Shown one piece after another: positions 8,899 through 20,500 of a stretch of 62,000 bases of DNA (position 1 is its first letter; the number at the start of each line of letters is the position of its first letter). Origin of the DNA: Apostichopus japonicus (taxonomy: Eukaryota; Echinodermata; Holothuroidea; Aspidochirotida; Stichopodidae); assembly GCF_037975245.1 (NCBI RefSeq), contig NC_092569.1:15497501-15559500 (forward strand), written 5' to 3'. The position numbers were made by a program, and so were the translations under genes. Below the pieces are notes generated by a model. The model was not told the origin of the DNA and searched no databases. It saw only the letters and a list, made by a program, of their open reading frames with translations.

Positions 8899-11800
8899 GT
8901 TTTTCAGTTGTTCTCAGATTTGAGCAGAGTCTGATTCAAAATGTTCGGTACATGTTCTGATGTACAATGTCATGTTTTTTAAATTGCTATGTGTTGTCGA
9001 GCTACTAAGAGATTCATGCATATTCATCAATTCACTAAAGGTTGAGTCTCTTTTTTTAATCTCTGCGCAGTCGGAAAGTTTAACGAATCGTGCGAGGCTA
9101 ATATGTTAATCAGCTAATAAGATGGGAGGAGACAATAAGATGGCTGGCTGGCTAGATATTTTAATATGAAACATAGATTGTTTGCCAATAAGGTTACTTA
9201 AATATGTAATGAAATACGACTTTACTCAAAGTAGGGGTAGTAATTCAAAAACTACCTTCTCAAACTGCCAATAAATAAAACAGCGCTGCATTGACAGGAA
9301 CGATTAAGACCATATCTATAGTGGGATTTATATTTTGCTCAAATTACAAAAAACGCAGGAAGGAGGAGCGATTAAAGATATAGATTGTAAAATTTGAGAA
9401 AAGAGCCATGTCTGCTATCCCAAGGTATATTAGTTTGCATCACATAACTTAATGAAATTTGATATCCCCGACTGCTTTCCCCGGAAAAGGCTGTTACCTG
9501 ATTGGCTGGCTGGTTTCTCGATAACTCTGGCATATCCTATTTAGGAAAATGTTTTTCATGAACAACCATATATTGACCTTTCTTGGGATCTATCTAATTA
9601 ATAAATTTTTGAACAATTGAAGGTCCTTATATGCGATCTGGTGCAATGTTTTGCCAGTTTCATCATTATCATATGATATCAAATTATCAGCAGATTTTGT
9701 TTCCTGTTTGAATTCTTTGTTCTTTTCAATATTATATCAGAAGGACAAAAAAAAATGCTCTTTTACAATTTTTCTAGTAGGATGATTCTCGTTTATTGTC
9801 CAATGTCTGGATTTTAAGAAATTTGACGAACTTCACTGATGGACAATATAAACTTTCATATTTTGTAGCAGAATTTCACATCATAATGATCAGATTATAC
9901 GGTTTCTAATTTAAGAGAGAAGTAAAAATGCATCAATTCATTACGCATAATTATACGTCCTGCATTGCCTAACATAGACCTAGTGCCATTCATGTAGATT
10001 TATTGGGCATATATTAAAAGGGAGTGGCACTCATAGAATGTTGCAAATTCAAATACATCTGGTAATGATTAAAACAATGCAGAGTCAGGGTGTATGCTTT
10101 AGGCTTAGTACGTTAGCTTGTGTGTGACACCTGAGCCCAAATGAATGATTCTCGTTCAAATATAACGCCCAGTGGATGTAACACACTACCTTTAAATTAG
10201 AGTATAACAAGTATTAAATTGATGATCAAAATATTGTCTTTTTGAACTTTGATCAGAGCTACAGGCTATGCTATCTTTAAAATTTCCTGACTAAGGAAGA
10301 CTGATGCAGGAATGTTAACATCTGGAAAATTTGAGGCAACCCAAGTTTACAAAGTACTTAGTACCAACCACAATAGAGTAGATTTAAGACAAGTTGATAA
10401 TTTGCTAAGAGAAAAAAAAACTGTAAAAATTATTTATAGGAAGCGCGTATCACGTACGATTGCTTGATAAGCTTCATAACATGCTGTTCGTGCAACAACT
10501 AATGACGAATCATAGAAAGGATGAGAACGCACGTTGTCGTCGTCGTTGTGCACACGGTTCGTGGCTCTCCATCGAGTGCGGTTAGGTAGGCCATATGTAT
10601 TTTATTACGCAGTGGCCAACTGTAGGCTTGTAATAGGCTAAGTTTAGCTAATTGCATCTGCCAAACTAAGTAGCTGAATCAGTAGGCCTGAGTGTTACTA
10701 CGATTATAATCGAGTCAACGGAGCTGACGAGTATCCAGGATCAAAAGAGTGTCACCTACAAGAGCGGGGTACAATTTAGCGCGTTCGAATGGAGGCTATC
10801 CAACCAATAAAAAGACACAGTACAAGTAATTCACAAAGACATCCAAGTAATCTTAATAATACAAATTTAATTCATCAAAGTCTCTTCTTTCTTAAATAAA
10901 TAAATGAATATAATTCTAAGTCAACAATACCATGGATTCTAATATTCTCCTGCTACAAGCATGGAGTTGAGATACTTCACAAAGTTGAAACCATTTACAA
11001 GAGTTTAACAAATTTTAGGTGCTCAGACAAAATTTGGTTGTTTTCCAAAACGTATGATTTACTCAATACCCAAGTAGTTTGTTTGCCCCAGAAAAACTAA
11101 GTAATTACTCATACCTCGATAGTGTTGATTTTACAATATGATATTACCAGTAGTTGAGAACAAGTTTACTTGTGAACACAATATTTAAAGTTCAAAATTT
11201 GACGACGTTCCAGTGTCCAATGCTTCTCAGTAAGTGACAGTTCTCGTAACTATAGATGTTACAATCATAAAGTTCTACCGCTCTTCAGTAGTATAAGATG
11301 TTAGCCCAGTCCGGGTGGATTGATTACCCCAGTAAGATGAATGTCACTCGTTATTCTCGTTGAATCCCAAACCGATATAAAATTGGCACTGTATTAAATA
11401 AGCAAGAACCCAAAACTTTTATAATATTTTGAATTCCAATTCACAATGCAATATATATATATATATATATATGCTTTCATTTCAACCAATTTTGAGATGA
11501 TTTTCATATTTCCAAAATAATAACTTCAAGCCGCCAGTAGATGGAATAATTTACTAAAAATTATACATCATTTTAGTTATTCCAAAAGTTGACCTAAATA
11601 ATTTTATAATTACATTAAACTCATTTCTAACGTAAAAATAACTACTTTTATACGCTTGTAGAATAATGTTATTGCCACATGTCGTACAACTTCAAAACTA
11701 GGCGCGGCACATTAAAATAATATCTTTAATTGCGGTAAATTCACTAATTTAACACAATTTATCTCTTTTCATGCATGCTATATTTTCATGACCTAAATGC

Positions 11801-11948
11801 CATAAATAATGCATACATGGAAATGAATTTCATAGAACAATTACAAACCCTTTTACATTGTTTCTCCCTTACAGCAAATCTCAATATTTAACCAAATAAT
11901 TTTTACTGTAAATACATGCTTTATGTCAAAGTTTTACTTACAATGATA
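8899..11948. other. Non-coding stretch upstream of gene A
   Basis: I see no convincing gene. It is AT-rich with many short interrupted frames. About 9610-9720 shares sequence with 24085-24195 (AACAATTGAAGGTCCTTA and AATTATCAGCAGATTTTGTT-like blocks), so it contains part of a dispersed transposon family. A short TA microsatellite is at 11452-11472. Around 10520-10800 the sequence becomes locally more CG-rich (GTCGTCGTCG), but no exon could be defined. Confidence 0.6.
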
Positions 11949-12230
11949 TCACATTTGACGTCCCTTGGCACGCGCCGTAGTACAGCTGTAGCGATGTATG
12001 TCAGCATCCAATACTGCCATCAAACAGCTGCCCTCCTCAGACTCTATCAAGATTCTGGTACCCAGGCGACTTTTCCCAACAAAATTCTTGCCAATGATGA
12101 ATTCCAAATTCACAACATTATGGCCTCCCGGCTTATATAGGTTTTCATAAGTGAAATAAATCCCATGCCATGTGTTGAAACGGAAAATTAAATCGGGCGC
12201 CTTACCAAGAGATATACATATAGAAATCAT
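11949..12230 (-). CDS. Possible orphan coding exon or gene fragment, unknown function
   Basis: A 93-residue minus-strand frame, of which about 85 residues from near 12205 look protein-like: TWHGIYFTYENLYKPGGHN, then FIIGKNFVGKSRLGT, then ILIESEEGSCLMAVLDAD, ending at TGA. The composition is balanced, without low complexity, unlike most open frames here, and a possible donor GTAAGT lies just after the stop region. I recognise no family. It could be a decayed transposon or gene exon or a chance frame; no partner exon was found. Confidence 0.3.
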   Translation of the reverse strand: MISICISLGKAPDLIFRFNTWHGIYFTYENLYKPGGHNVVNLEFIIGKNFVGKSRLGTRILIESEEGSCLMAVLDADIHRYSCTTARAKGRQM

Positions 12231-12689
12231 ATGACTCTCACAGCATGGTGTTTCAGCTAAGAGTGATGTGTTTGTTCAGCACTAGCCTATACATGCATTA
12301 GCTAGTCCATTGTAAAGAAAATATGTCGCATCTATTAGCGCAGATAATAGGATCACCTGGACATTGTGAGCAATTCTATAGCATTCTCAATCTACCCAAG
12401 CCTTCCCTATTCATATACCTGCCACTATAATGCTGACACATTCCTACTACGTAGTCAGCATCATTATACTAGATCTGACTGGTTCCCTGGATTAAAAGTT
12501 TTAATACACAACAGCTTGTTCACTCATGCAAAAGATGACCAAGCTTATCATTACCAATAGTAAAATACACTGTCCTATCTACTCTAATGTGACAAAGAGC
12601 ACTGACAAAATACCATGGAAAAAACAACAGTTTTTTTTCCATTTTTTCGACACCGAAAGGTAGGAGCAGTTGCTCCCACTGCTCCCCTA

Positions 12690-12954
12690 CCCAGCAGACA
12701 CAAAACGTTATCATTACATTTTTAAAAGAGCCTCTAAAATATGTTTTTATAACGTTAAATGTGGTGTTATAAAAACGTCGGCATAACGTTTTGATGGGAT
12801 ATTAATGTTATATTAATGCTTTAACGGAAAAATGTTTTGAAATACTAGCCTGAAAACGTTTTCGTGACATATTTATTACACCACAAATAGCGTTACCAAA
12901 ACAAAAGACGAAACGTTTTAATAACGTTTTGAAAACGTTTTTGTGTTTGCTGGG
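12690..12954. mobile_element. MITE with CAGCA-ACACAAAAACGTT inverted ends
   Basis: The left end, CCCAGCAGACACAAAACGTT, and the right end, AACGTTTTTGTGTTTGCTGGG, are near-perfect inverted repeats. The 265 bp between them is crowded with AACGTT and AAAACGTTTT motifs in both orientations. It interrupts a hAT-like remnant: the sequence before (GGAGCAGTTGCTCCCACTGCTCCCCT) and after (GGCTACGTCCCTG) is continuous at 24383-24418. The exact target-site length is ambiguous. Confidence 0.78.
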
Positions 12955-13384
12955 TGGCTACGTCCCTGCCTACAACTACGAGATAGTGACTCCAGATACA
13001 ATCTGGCTTCTGTAACGCCGACCGAATTCTATACAGTCAAGTCGGAACACAGAGTCTTGAAAAATCAGCCAGAGTTCAAGTAATGTCTAAAAACTTTGTT
13101 AAAAAGAAACACTTTCTCCTGTTACAATGGTTAATGAAGTACATCAATTAATCCTCCAATCAATGTTTAAACGCTTTAAGATGAGTTAAATGGTAGCAAT
13201 ACATCTTTGGGCATAATACATGGCTTAAATCATTTACAACACTATTGGAAGTAAAGCAGTACCAAAAGAAATACAAGCTGTAGACCAAACCTCGCAGCCT
13301 CTGCGAGTTCTGACAATAACTCGCAATATGCGAGCGAACCCTAAAAGTCGTAATTCCTGAGAGCTGATCTGTTTCCCGCTACTT

Positions 13385-13645
13385 GTTATCTGTGCTGTAT
13401 CTCGCAAATCAGTGCGAGCTGGGATGTTTCTCGCAGCTTGCGATCTGTGCTGTATCTCGCAAATCAGTTCGAGTTGGACTGTCTCTCGCAGCTTGCGATC
13501 TGTGCTGTATCTCGCAAGTCCGTGCGAGTTGGAATGTCTCTCGCAGCTTGCGATCTGTGCTGTATCTCGCAAATCCGTGCGAGCTGGGCTGTGTCTCGCA
13601 AAAAGTGCGAGCTGCACTGTGTCTCGCAAATCCTGCGAGCTTAAA
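13385..13645. repeat. Tandem array of 55 bp units with built-in CTCGCA/TGCGAG palindromes
   Basis: CTGTATCTCGCAA starts at 13395, 13450, 13505 and 13560 (period 55), followed by shorter units at about 13590 and 13617. Every unit contains CTCGCA and its complement TGCGAG, so each can form a hairpin and neighbours can pair with each other. Open frames on both strands are by-products. Confidence 0.92.
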
Positions 13646-14024
13646 CTGAAACCCAGGTATAACTCGGGTCTTAAATACACATATTCACAAAATAGGGAGA
13701 TGGTCGAGCTTCAGCCTTAGGTTACTTTTCAGTACTTGTACGTCAATCTTTCTCAATATACCGCATTGAATTCTGAGCTACGATAATGCTCCAGCCTTGT
13801 AAATTTTCGGGTTACATCACAAGTAATTCTGGCAACTTCAATATTATATTTGGTCGAGATAGATAGACAAACAAATATACTATCGTTAATTGGTTCACTT
13901 CACTGACACGGTCGATATAACATTGACGGGTTCTAACGGCTTATTCCCAAGTTCCCTAAACACATAAAAGAAAACAAATGAAAATCATTACCAAGTAAAA
14001 TGTCTAGAATCACCGGTCACCAGG

Positions 14025-14290
14025 TAGAGCCAGGAAACACAATAACGGTTCCTTGATACACAGTATCACAGTAGAGATCCGTGTAGAGAGTACACATTAG
14101 TAATATTGCAGTAAACGATTGCAACTTAGCGCTAACTGACTACTTTCACAACTTTTGTAGAGCCAGGAAACACAATAACGGTTCCTTGATACACAAGTAT
14201 CACAGTAGAGATCCGTGTAGAGAGTACACATGAGTAATATTGCAGTAAACGATTGCAACGTAGCGCTAACTGACTACTTTCACAACTTTT
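14025..14290. repeat. Two-copy tandem duplication, period 133 bp
   Basis: TAGAGCCAGGAAACACAATA begins at 14025 and again at 14158, and the copies differ at only a few positions over 133 bp. It is a recent local duplication of non-coding sequence. Confidence 0.95.
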
Positions 14291-14529
14291 GGGCGTCTGC
14301 CTCTTACGAACAATAAACCAATCCTTTTTATACCAAGTAGCTTGAATAGCTGAACTCGGTGACCCCCTTTTATGTTTTTGATGTATGTAGTGATTTAGTC
14401 TCGTCCACCCTCCTTTAGAATTGAACATTCCGTGACGGGTTTCCGGAAGTCCCTGATTTTCAGGGGTTGGAAAGTTTTTAGGAAGCGTGGGCACAACCGA
14501 CGAGCGACGCGAGCGATTGACTTGGCCAC

Positions 14530-15330
14530 CCGTATATATATTGTAGCGAACGACCAGGCTACAGCGAATGATTCTCGGATCTTAGTATATTTAAGGATCT
14601 TTTCACAGAACGTTTATTTTTATCTGTGGATTTTACCCGAGGACACTTTATCCAACCTTAAATTCAACTTAACTTCGAGGAACATTTTAGCGTTACTAAT
14701 TATATATAGCCTACTTTTGATTCTACCTATAGCACTTATACGTAGGTCCGCCTTACCTACTTTTACTTATCTATAGCCATCGCGCCGAGCGAGGACTTAT
14801 ATTTTATTATAACCTAGATGTAGCGTGAGCATCAACACTTCTAAAAGGGGCTGGCGAAAATATTCGTCACCGATTCGTAGAGTGTTTACGCGTTATTCCA
14901 TATACCATTTTAGTACTTGGAAGCTATTCGATCGCGAAAGCGTTTATGCGATACAGCCAGCATACACCATTTATTTACTGGAAGCCACTGGATCGCGGGA
15001 ACCGTATATTATTTAGCGTCATAGCGCCATCATTTAGCATCTAGCCTTCGATCTTATACAGAGTCTGGTAACTTCAACACCAGCTGACTTAGCCTGAGGA
15101 TTCCGGCGTTAGCAACAATCCAGGATCTGAACGGTGAAAGGACATAGTATTTAAAGGTATGTCGATCTTTTTATACTTTAGATCAGTTTCTCCATAGAAA
15201 CATCTAAATGTATGCCGAAGCGCGTGCACGCATGAAGCGGCTTCCTTTTTGTTTTGGAAAACTGTCTACACTACTGGGAAAACACGGTGAGCTTCCTTAG
15301 ATTTAAAGAGAAAAGGGTTAAAGTTCTGGG
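14530..15330 (+). other. Possible solo LTR or promoter-like sequence
   Basis: The sequence starts TGTAGCGAACGACC after a TATATATATT stretch. It contains a TATA-like TATATTTAAGG near 14587 and several CG-rich segments unlike its flanks, and is followed by TTCTGGGGCCCGAGACGGGG near 15324, which could serve as a primer-binding-like site. I could not define the terminal CA end or any gag/pol frame. Weakly supported; it could equally be ordinary intergenic DNA. Confidence 0.22.
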
Positions 15331-17070
15331 GCCCGAGACGGGGAAATCAAAATAAGAATAGTAAACAGCCCGAGCTCAATACAGAACGAAACATATTAAC
15401 AGTAAGAAATCTGCTAGGCTTATACGTCAAATTTCTGTAACACTTCTGATGGTATAGACGTATTCTTTGAGCACGTACGTTTATGAACTTAATTCAAGTT
15501 AAAACAACTGATTCACACAGGGATTACAGTAACTATTATCCATATTAAAGTTTTGTGCCACAGTTAAAGCTGGATCGTGTCTATAAATATGTTCAATCGG
15601 TATGATGTGATATTAGGTTTACAGTAAGAACTAAGGATATCTGTAATCCCAACAAATGCATCGAACTGGATTTACAATAGTAACTCTATCCTCTGTGTGT
15701 ATCAGGTGGTTAAATACAAAAACGTTGAATTACCTTTCAAAGCTCTGACTTGGAAGAATTAATATTTAATTCTGTCTTACATTTACTAAAGTGGCAACAA
15801 ACGGAAAATTAGTGACCTAAGTGTCTTAAAGAATGATGATACGTCACATGTGAAACGACATATCACAGGACTTAGAGACCTAGAAAGTTATAGGCGATTT
15901 AGTATGTACAGTAAGTCAACTAGTGTATTTGTATGGAGCATGCTACCTCAGAGTTGTTTCCAGGTTTAATCTATCCGTATTCTCGTCGGTTATAGGATAT
16001 TTTTCTTATTTAGTTATTCATATTACTAAATGTCAATTTTAATCGCGAGTTCATTATTCACTGACTTGCGCGAGGTTGTGAAGGTCTCGGAATCGTACAT
16101 TCACCATTCGAGAAAAACACAAGTCCAAGAATGGTCAATATATTGTATAATTGAATTTACCTGATTTGAATAAATACATATTTGGCTGTAGATCATTACC
16201 TTATCCTGACAAGAATGTCACTAATAGGGAATTTGAAACCGTTGTTCATGATATACCAAAGTGATCGAGCAACCGCCTATGCAGTCAGGTAACAGTCCTT
16301 TCCGTGGGGAGAGGGGGAGAGGGAAAGGGGTGACCGAAAGGGAACGCAGTCGGGGACAACAAATTTTATCAAGACATGTGTTGCAAACTATTAGACATCA
16401 GAAGAGCAGACATGGACTTTTCTCCAATCTGACAATCTATTTCTTTAATCTTTGTTCCTTCCTATGTTACTTTGATATGAACAAATTATAAATTAAACTT
16501 GATATGATCACAATCATTTTTTTAATACAGCGCTGCTTTATTCATTGAAAGTTGGAGATGGATACTATTCATCCGGATTGTGTACAGTCGTATTTTCGTA
16601 CATATTTAAATAACCTGATGGCCAACAAATCTATGTTTCGTATTAATTGAAACTAACAGTTGATTCCCTCATTGTTAATGCATTTTTTTGCAAATGAGCC
16701 GTACATAATGCATAAAAAATAAATCCATGAAAATGAGGATATGATAAAAACTGGAATGAATATTACAAACGAACACAACATCGACAGTTCATAGAAAAGT
16801 TCAAACAAGACGACATTATGAAAAGCAAAATAGAAGATTAATGAAAATAATATAAATCGTAGGTTGCCATGAGAAACCAGGATTTATCAACACTGTGAAT
16901 AAAGGAGAAATGACATAAAAGAAACCTGTTCATAATATTAATTAATATTCAACAGACTGATGCATATTTCAGTTGATATACTATAAGCTACATATGGTTT
17001 GAGTGTACTAAGTGAGTAGTTTAAATCTACATTGTCTAAAATAGTATGACGTTCCATTCTAAACATTAAT
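15331..17070. other. Non-coding stretch
   Basis: No convincing exon. The right part (about 16730-16870) shares short blocks with 34555-34680 (GGAATGAATATTA, ATAGAAGATTAATGAA), and both are followed by long CATC arrays. This suggests a shared ancient repeat or duplicated intron next to the microsatellite. Confidence 0.5.
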
Positions 17071-17557
17071 ATCTATCTATCTATCCATCCATCCATCCAT
17101 CCATCCATCCATCCATCCATCCATCCATCCATCCATCCATCCATCCATCCATCCATCCATCCATCCATCCATCCATCCATCCATCCATCCATCCATCCAT
17201 CCATCCATCCATCCATCCATCCATCCATCCATCCATCCATCCATCCATCCATCCATCCATCCATCCATCCATCCATCCATCCATCCATCCATCCATCCAT
17301 CCATCCATCCATCCATCCATCCATCCATCCATCCATCCATCCATCCATCCATCCATCCATCCATCCATCCATCCATCCATCCATCCATCCATCCATCCAT
17401 CCATCCATCCATCCATCCATCCATCCATCCATCCATCCATCCATCCATCCATCCATCCATCCATCCATCCATCCATCCATCCATCCATCCATCCATCCAT
17501 CCATCCATCCATCCATCCATCCATCCATCCATCCATCCATCCATCCATCTCTCCATC
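17071..17557. repeat. (ATCC)n microsatellite, about 470 bp
   Basis: More than 110 nearly uninterrupted copies of a four-base ATCC unit, bordered by ATCT units on both sides. The MDGW-repeat frames on the minus strand are translations of the array, not proteins. Confidence 0.98.
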
Positions 17558-20500
17558 TAGGCGTTAGTATGTTCACTGTCTTCCAATAATGAAGAGAAGC
17601 CAATCAACGCAACATTTCCTTTCCAACATTTAGTTAAAAATATATGTACGTGTAGGAGTGGTAAGTTTTCTATATTCCCTTTAATAAAAGAAAAATTGTC
17701 CATACATTGGCTATGAGATGTATATCAAATTTACTACTCCGTTTTGATTAATCGAACGGCGTTTATTGGAAGTGAAAAACAAACCCGTGCTTGCTCTGAA
17801 CGAAGCACCATTATATCAACTTTAGAATTGTTCCTTTTTTCCATAATGTAAGCTCATAATATTTTTCAAAGAATACTGTAAAAAAAAAAATGTAAAACAG
17901 ACGCTTCACCGGTAAAGTCTATTGTACACAATTGAGATAAAGTAAACATATCGTTGTCAGATTTATCGTGTCATAAAGTTCTTCAATGATGAATATATGA
18001 AGTTCTTTCCCTTGGACAGACAAAGAGCAATTTATAGACATAGCTATCACAGTAAATATCAAATCAGTGTAACAGCTCAGTCTGAATTGTTTTCGGCAAT
18101 TGTATAATGACGAATGCGTTAGGCTCAATTAAACTGAGATATTGCGTTAGACATGATGTAGGAAGCTGCTATCTCTCCAGTATTTAGCGTATAAGCTGCA
18201 AATGACCATTGGTAAGGTAACTATAGAGATGGTGGGACGACTGGTGATTTGTTTACGTCTATCGCATTCAACACGGCGGTGTGCACGTTTCTCGTTCTCC
18301 ACTGGTCAAGGTCAATGCGAAAAAAAAACCCAGAAGACCTAGAAAAGAGACTAAGGAGACATGGTGTTAGTATGAGTATTTGTGCATTAACCGTGTTATA
18401 GCGGTTCGGGCAGTGGATAAAGTATTGAACCTCCTGGGTTCGATTGTCGTTTCTGGGAAATGTAACCATGACTGGTGTCACACGATTATCGACCCATCAT
18501 ACCTTATAGGTATGCTACTCAATTTACAGAGGTGATACGTGAATTAAAAATAATACATATAGTATTTGTAGTACTGTGACAGAACAATAGCAATATAACT
18601 AGCATATATTTAATTCTGTACTTTAAATGTATAGTACAAATCCGCTTGGTGACTTGTTGTTGTTGTTGCTAAACAGACTGAAGACCAGAGTATTTCAGAC
18701 AAAGGTAATGAAAGCACACGACAGGAGGCACGGGGGGTGGGGGGGGGGGAGCACGGCTGTTACCAAACTGTAGTTATGGGGACTACCAAGATAACCACAG
18801 GGAGTACCGACATCTGAAGCTTTACTGGTTCTTACTTCCATTGGTTTTTTGTTGAACATAGAATGACGTAACTTTCACAACATCATATTTTTTGTTGAAC
18901 CTTTCAATGTTATTCTTTCCATACATAAATTATATTGATAATCGACAGTGTTACCATCAGAACTCGCAACGTGTCTTGTAAGGCGAAAGGTTCTGTTATT
19001 CAGTCGAAATATGTACCTTATATGCTAAATGAGACTAGTTACTAGGTACAGCACTCGTTCGCGACAGTAGGTTATTGATTATGACAAAAAATACTACATT
19101 GTTGTGTTAGTGAAAAAGTATCAAATTTAGTTTATTTTTCTCGTTGTATCTTCATAGAGGTCTACAAATATTACTAACTTAATGCAGTGATTATTTTAAC
19201 CAATTAACTGTGAAGTTACTTATAGCAACCTGCCCCACAATATACCCCGCCGTCAAAAAATAAGGCATAATTTATGCAAATAGCACAAACGTCAGCATAA
19301 TTAAATGACATTTATGAAGACTGAAACTATAGAGAAAACTAAAGGTAGAGATATATCCACAGTTACTGTGTTAGGTAAAATACCCATTGCACTACTTCAT
19401 TAATACATGTCATTTGACATATTGGCATATTCAAACATTGAATTGAAATTGATAAATCTTGATTTCCAAGGCTTATAACCAACATTTTGAACCAATTTTT
19501 TATCTACATTATATTGGTATACTGATATTTGTTTAATAAGAATGAACTTGAAAGTGCAAAGAAAAAAATGGTGCTCGTTGAATAAGTGTCATTAAACTTC
19601 CCAGTCATATTTTTTTAAAATGATTTGCTTCAATCAATTTTAACAATAATGTATCTACAGTAAGGTAGGTAATTAACCAGTCTCTCTCTTCAGAGTCATA
19701 ACAATGCTTACACTTCAACTCCATTCATTGCTCCAAATAACGAGAATCTGCGTTTCAGTGATATTTTGTGAACATTCAATATCCTTTTATATTACTCTTC
19801 GAATTCATAAAGAGTCTTTCTAGTATAACAATAGCGCGTTTGCTTTACCTGGGAATAAATAAAATGTTATCAACTAAAGCAAATAAACTGCATTGAAAAT
19901 GTATTACTGAATAGAAAGGGAGACGCTATACGCCAAGTTTTATCTCCTGTATAAGTATACGTTACATATTGCTGGAAGATTGATTTATTGTCTAATTCTA
20001 ATGAAGATAACTAAATGTAAACCTAATTGACTAAAGCTGATCTTCCGTCACTGATATTAATACCGTCGATGACGTAATCACAAGATCGTTGTACAATTCG
20101 TGCTCTGATGTTGATACTTATTCGATTCGTCTAAGCAGCTTTAAATTAAATACATATATATTTGTTGAGAAAAAGGTACGTAGTCTATATTAAAGACATC
20201 ACAGCATTTAACCCGGTCAATCAAAGCCTAACGGAGAACATCAATGACAAAGTAGAACGGTCAACTTAGAACACAATGAAGAGAAATAAATTGTTTCATT
20301 TATTTTTAATCTGGCACTTATCATCATCGATACGACGGAAGCCGGAAGTATCTTTGTCAGGATAATAAGAATTACGTATGCCATTTTCTTTCTATTTTAT
20401 CTTTAACAAAATAACAATGTGTTTAGACTTTTTAAGTCTCCCGTGGAGTTGTCAAGCTGTATTGGTCGATGGGTTTGGGCATACGTAGAGTACATTCTGT

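Noticed and set aside
13234-13720. Open frames of 68-148 residues over the 55 bp array, and a CRISPR-like look of repeats and spacers
   Set aside because: Repeat-derived frames. The units are directly adjacent minisatellite copies with internal hairpins, not conserved repeats with unique spacers, and the genome is eukaryotic.
17073-17603. MDGW-repeat proteins of 155-176 residues on the minus strand
   Set aside because: They are three-frame translations of the (ATCC)n microsatellite; a 4-base repeat is open in all frames and says nothing about coding.
18221-18481. 86-residue minus frame and a tRNA-like B-box
   Set aside because: No domain and no splice support; the tRNA-like part lacks a credible A-box and cloverleaf, so no RNA gene is called.
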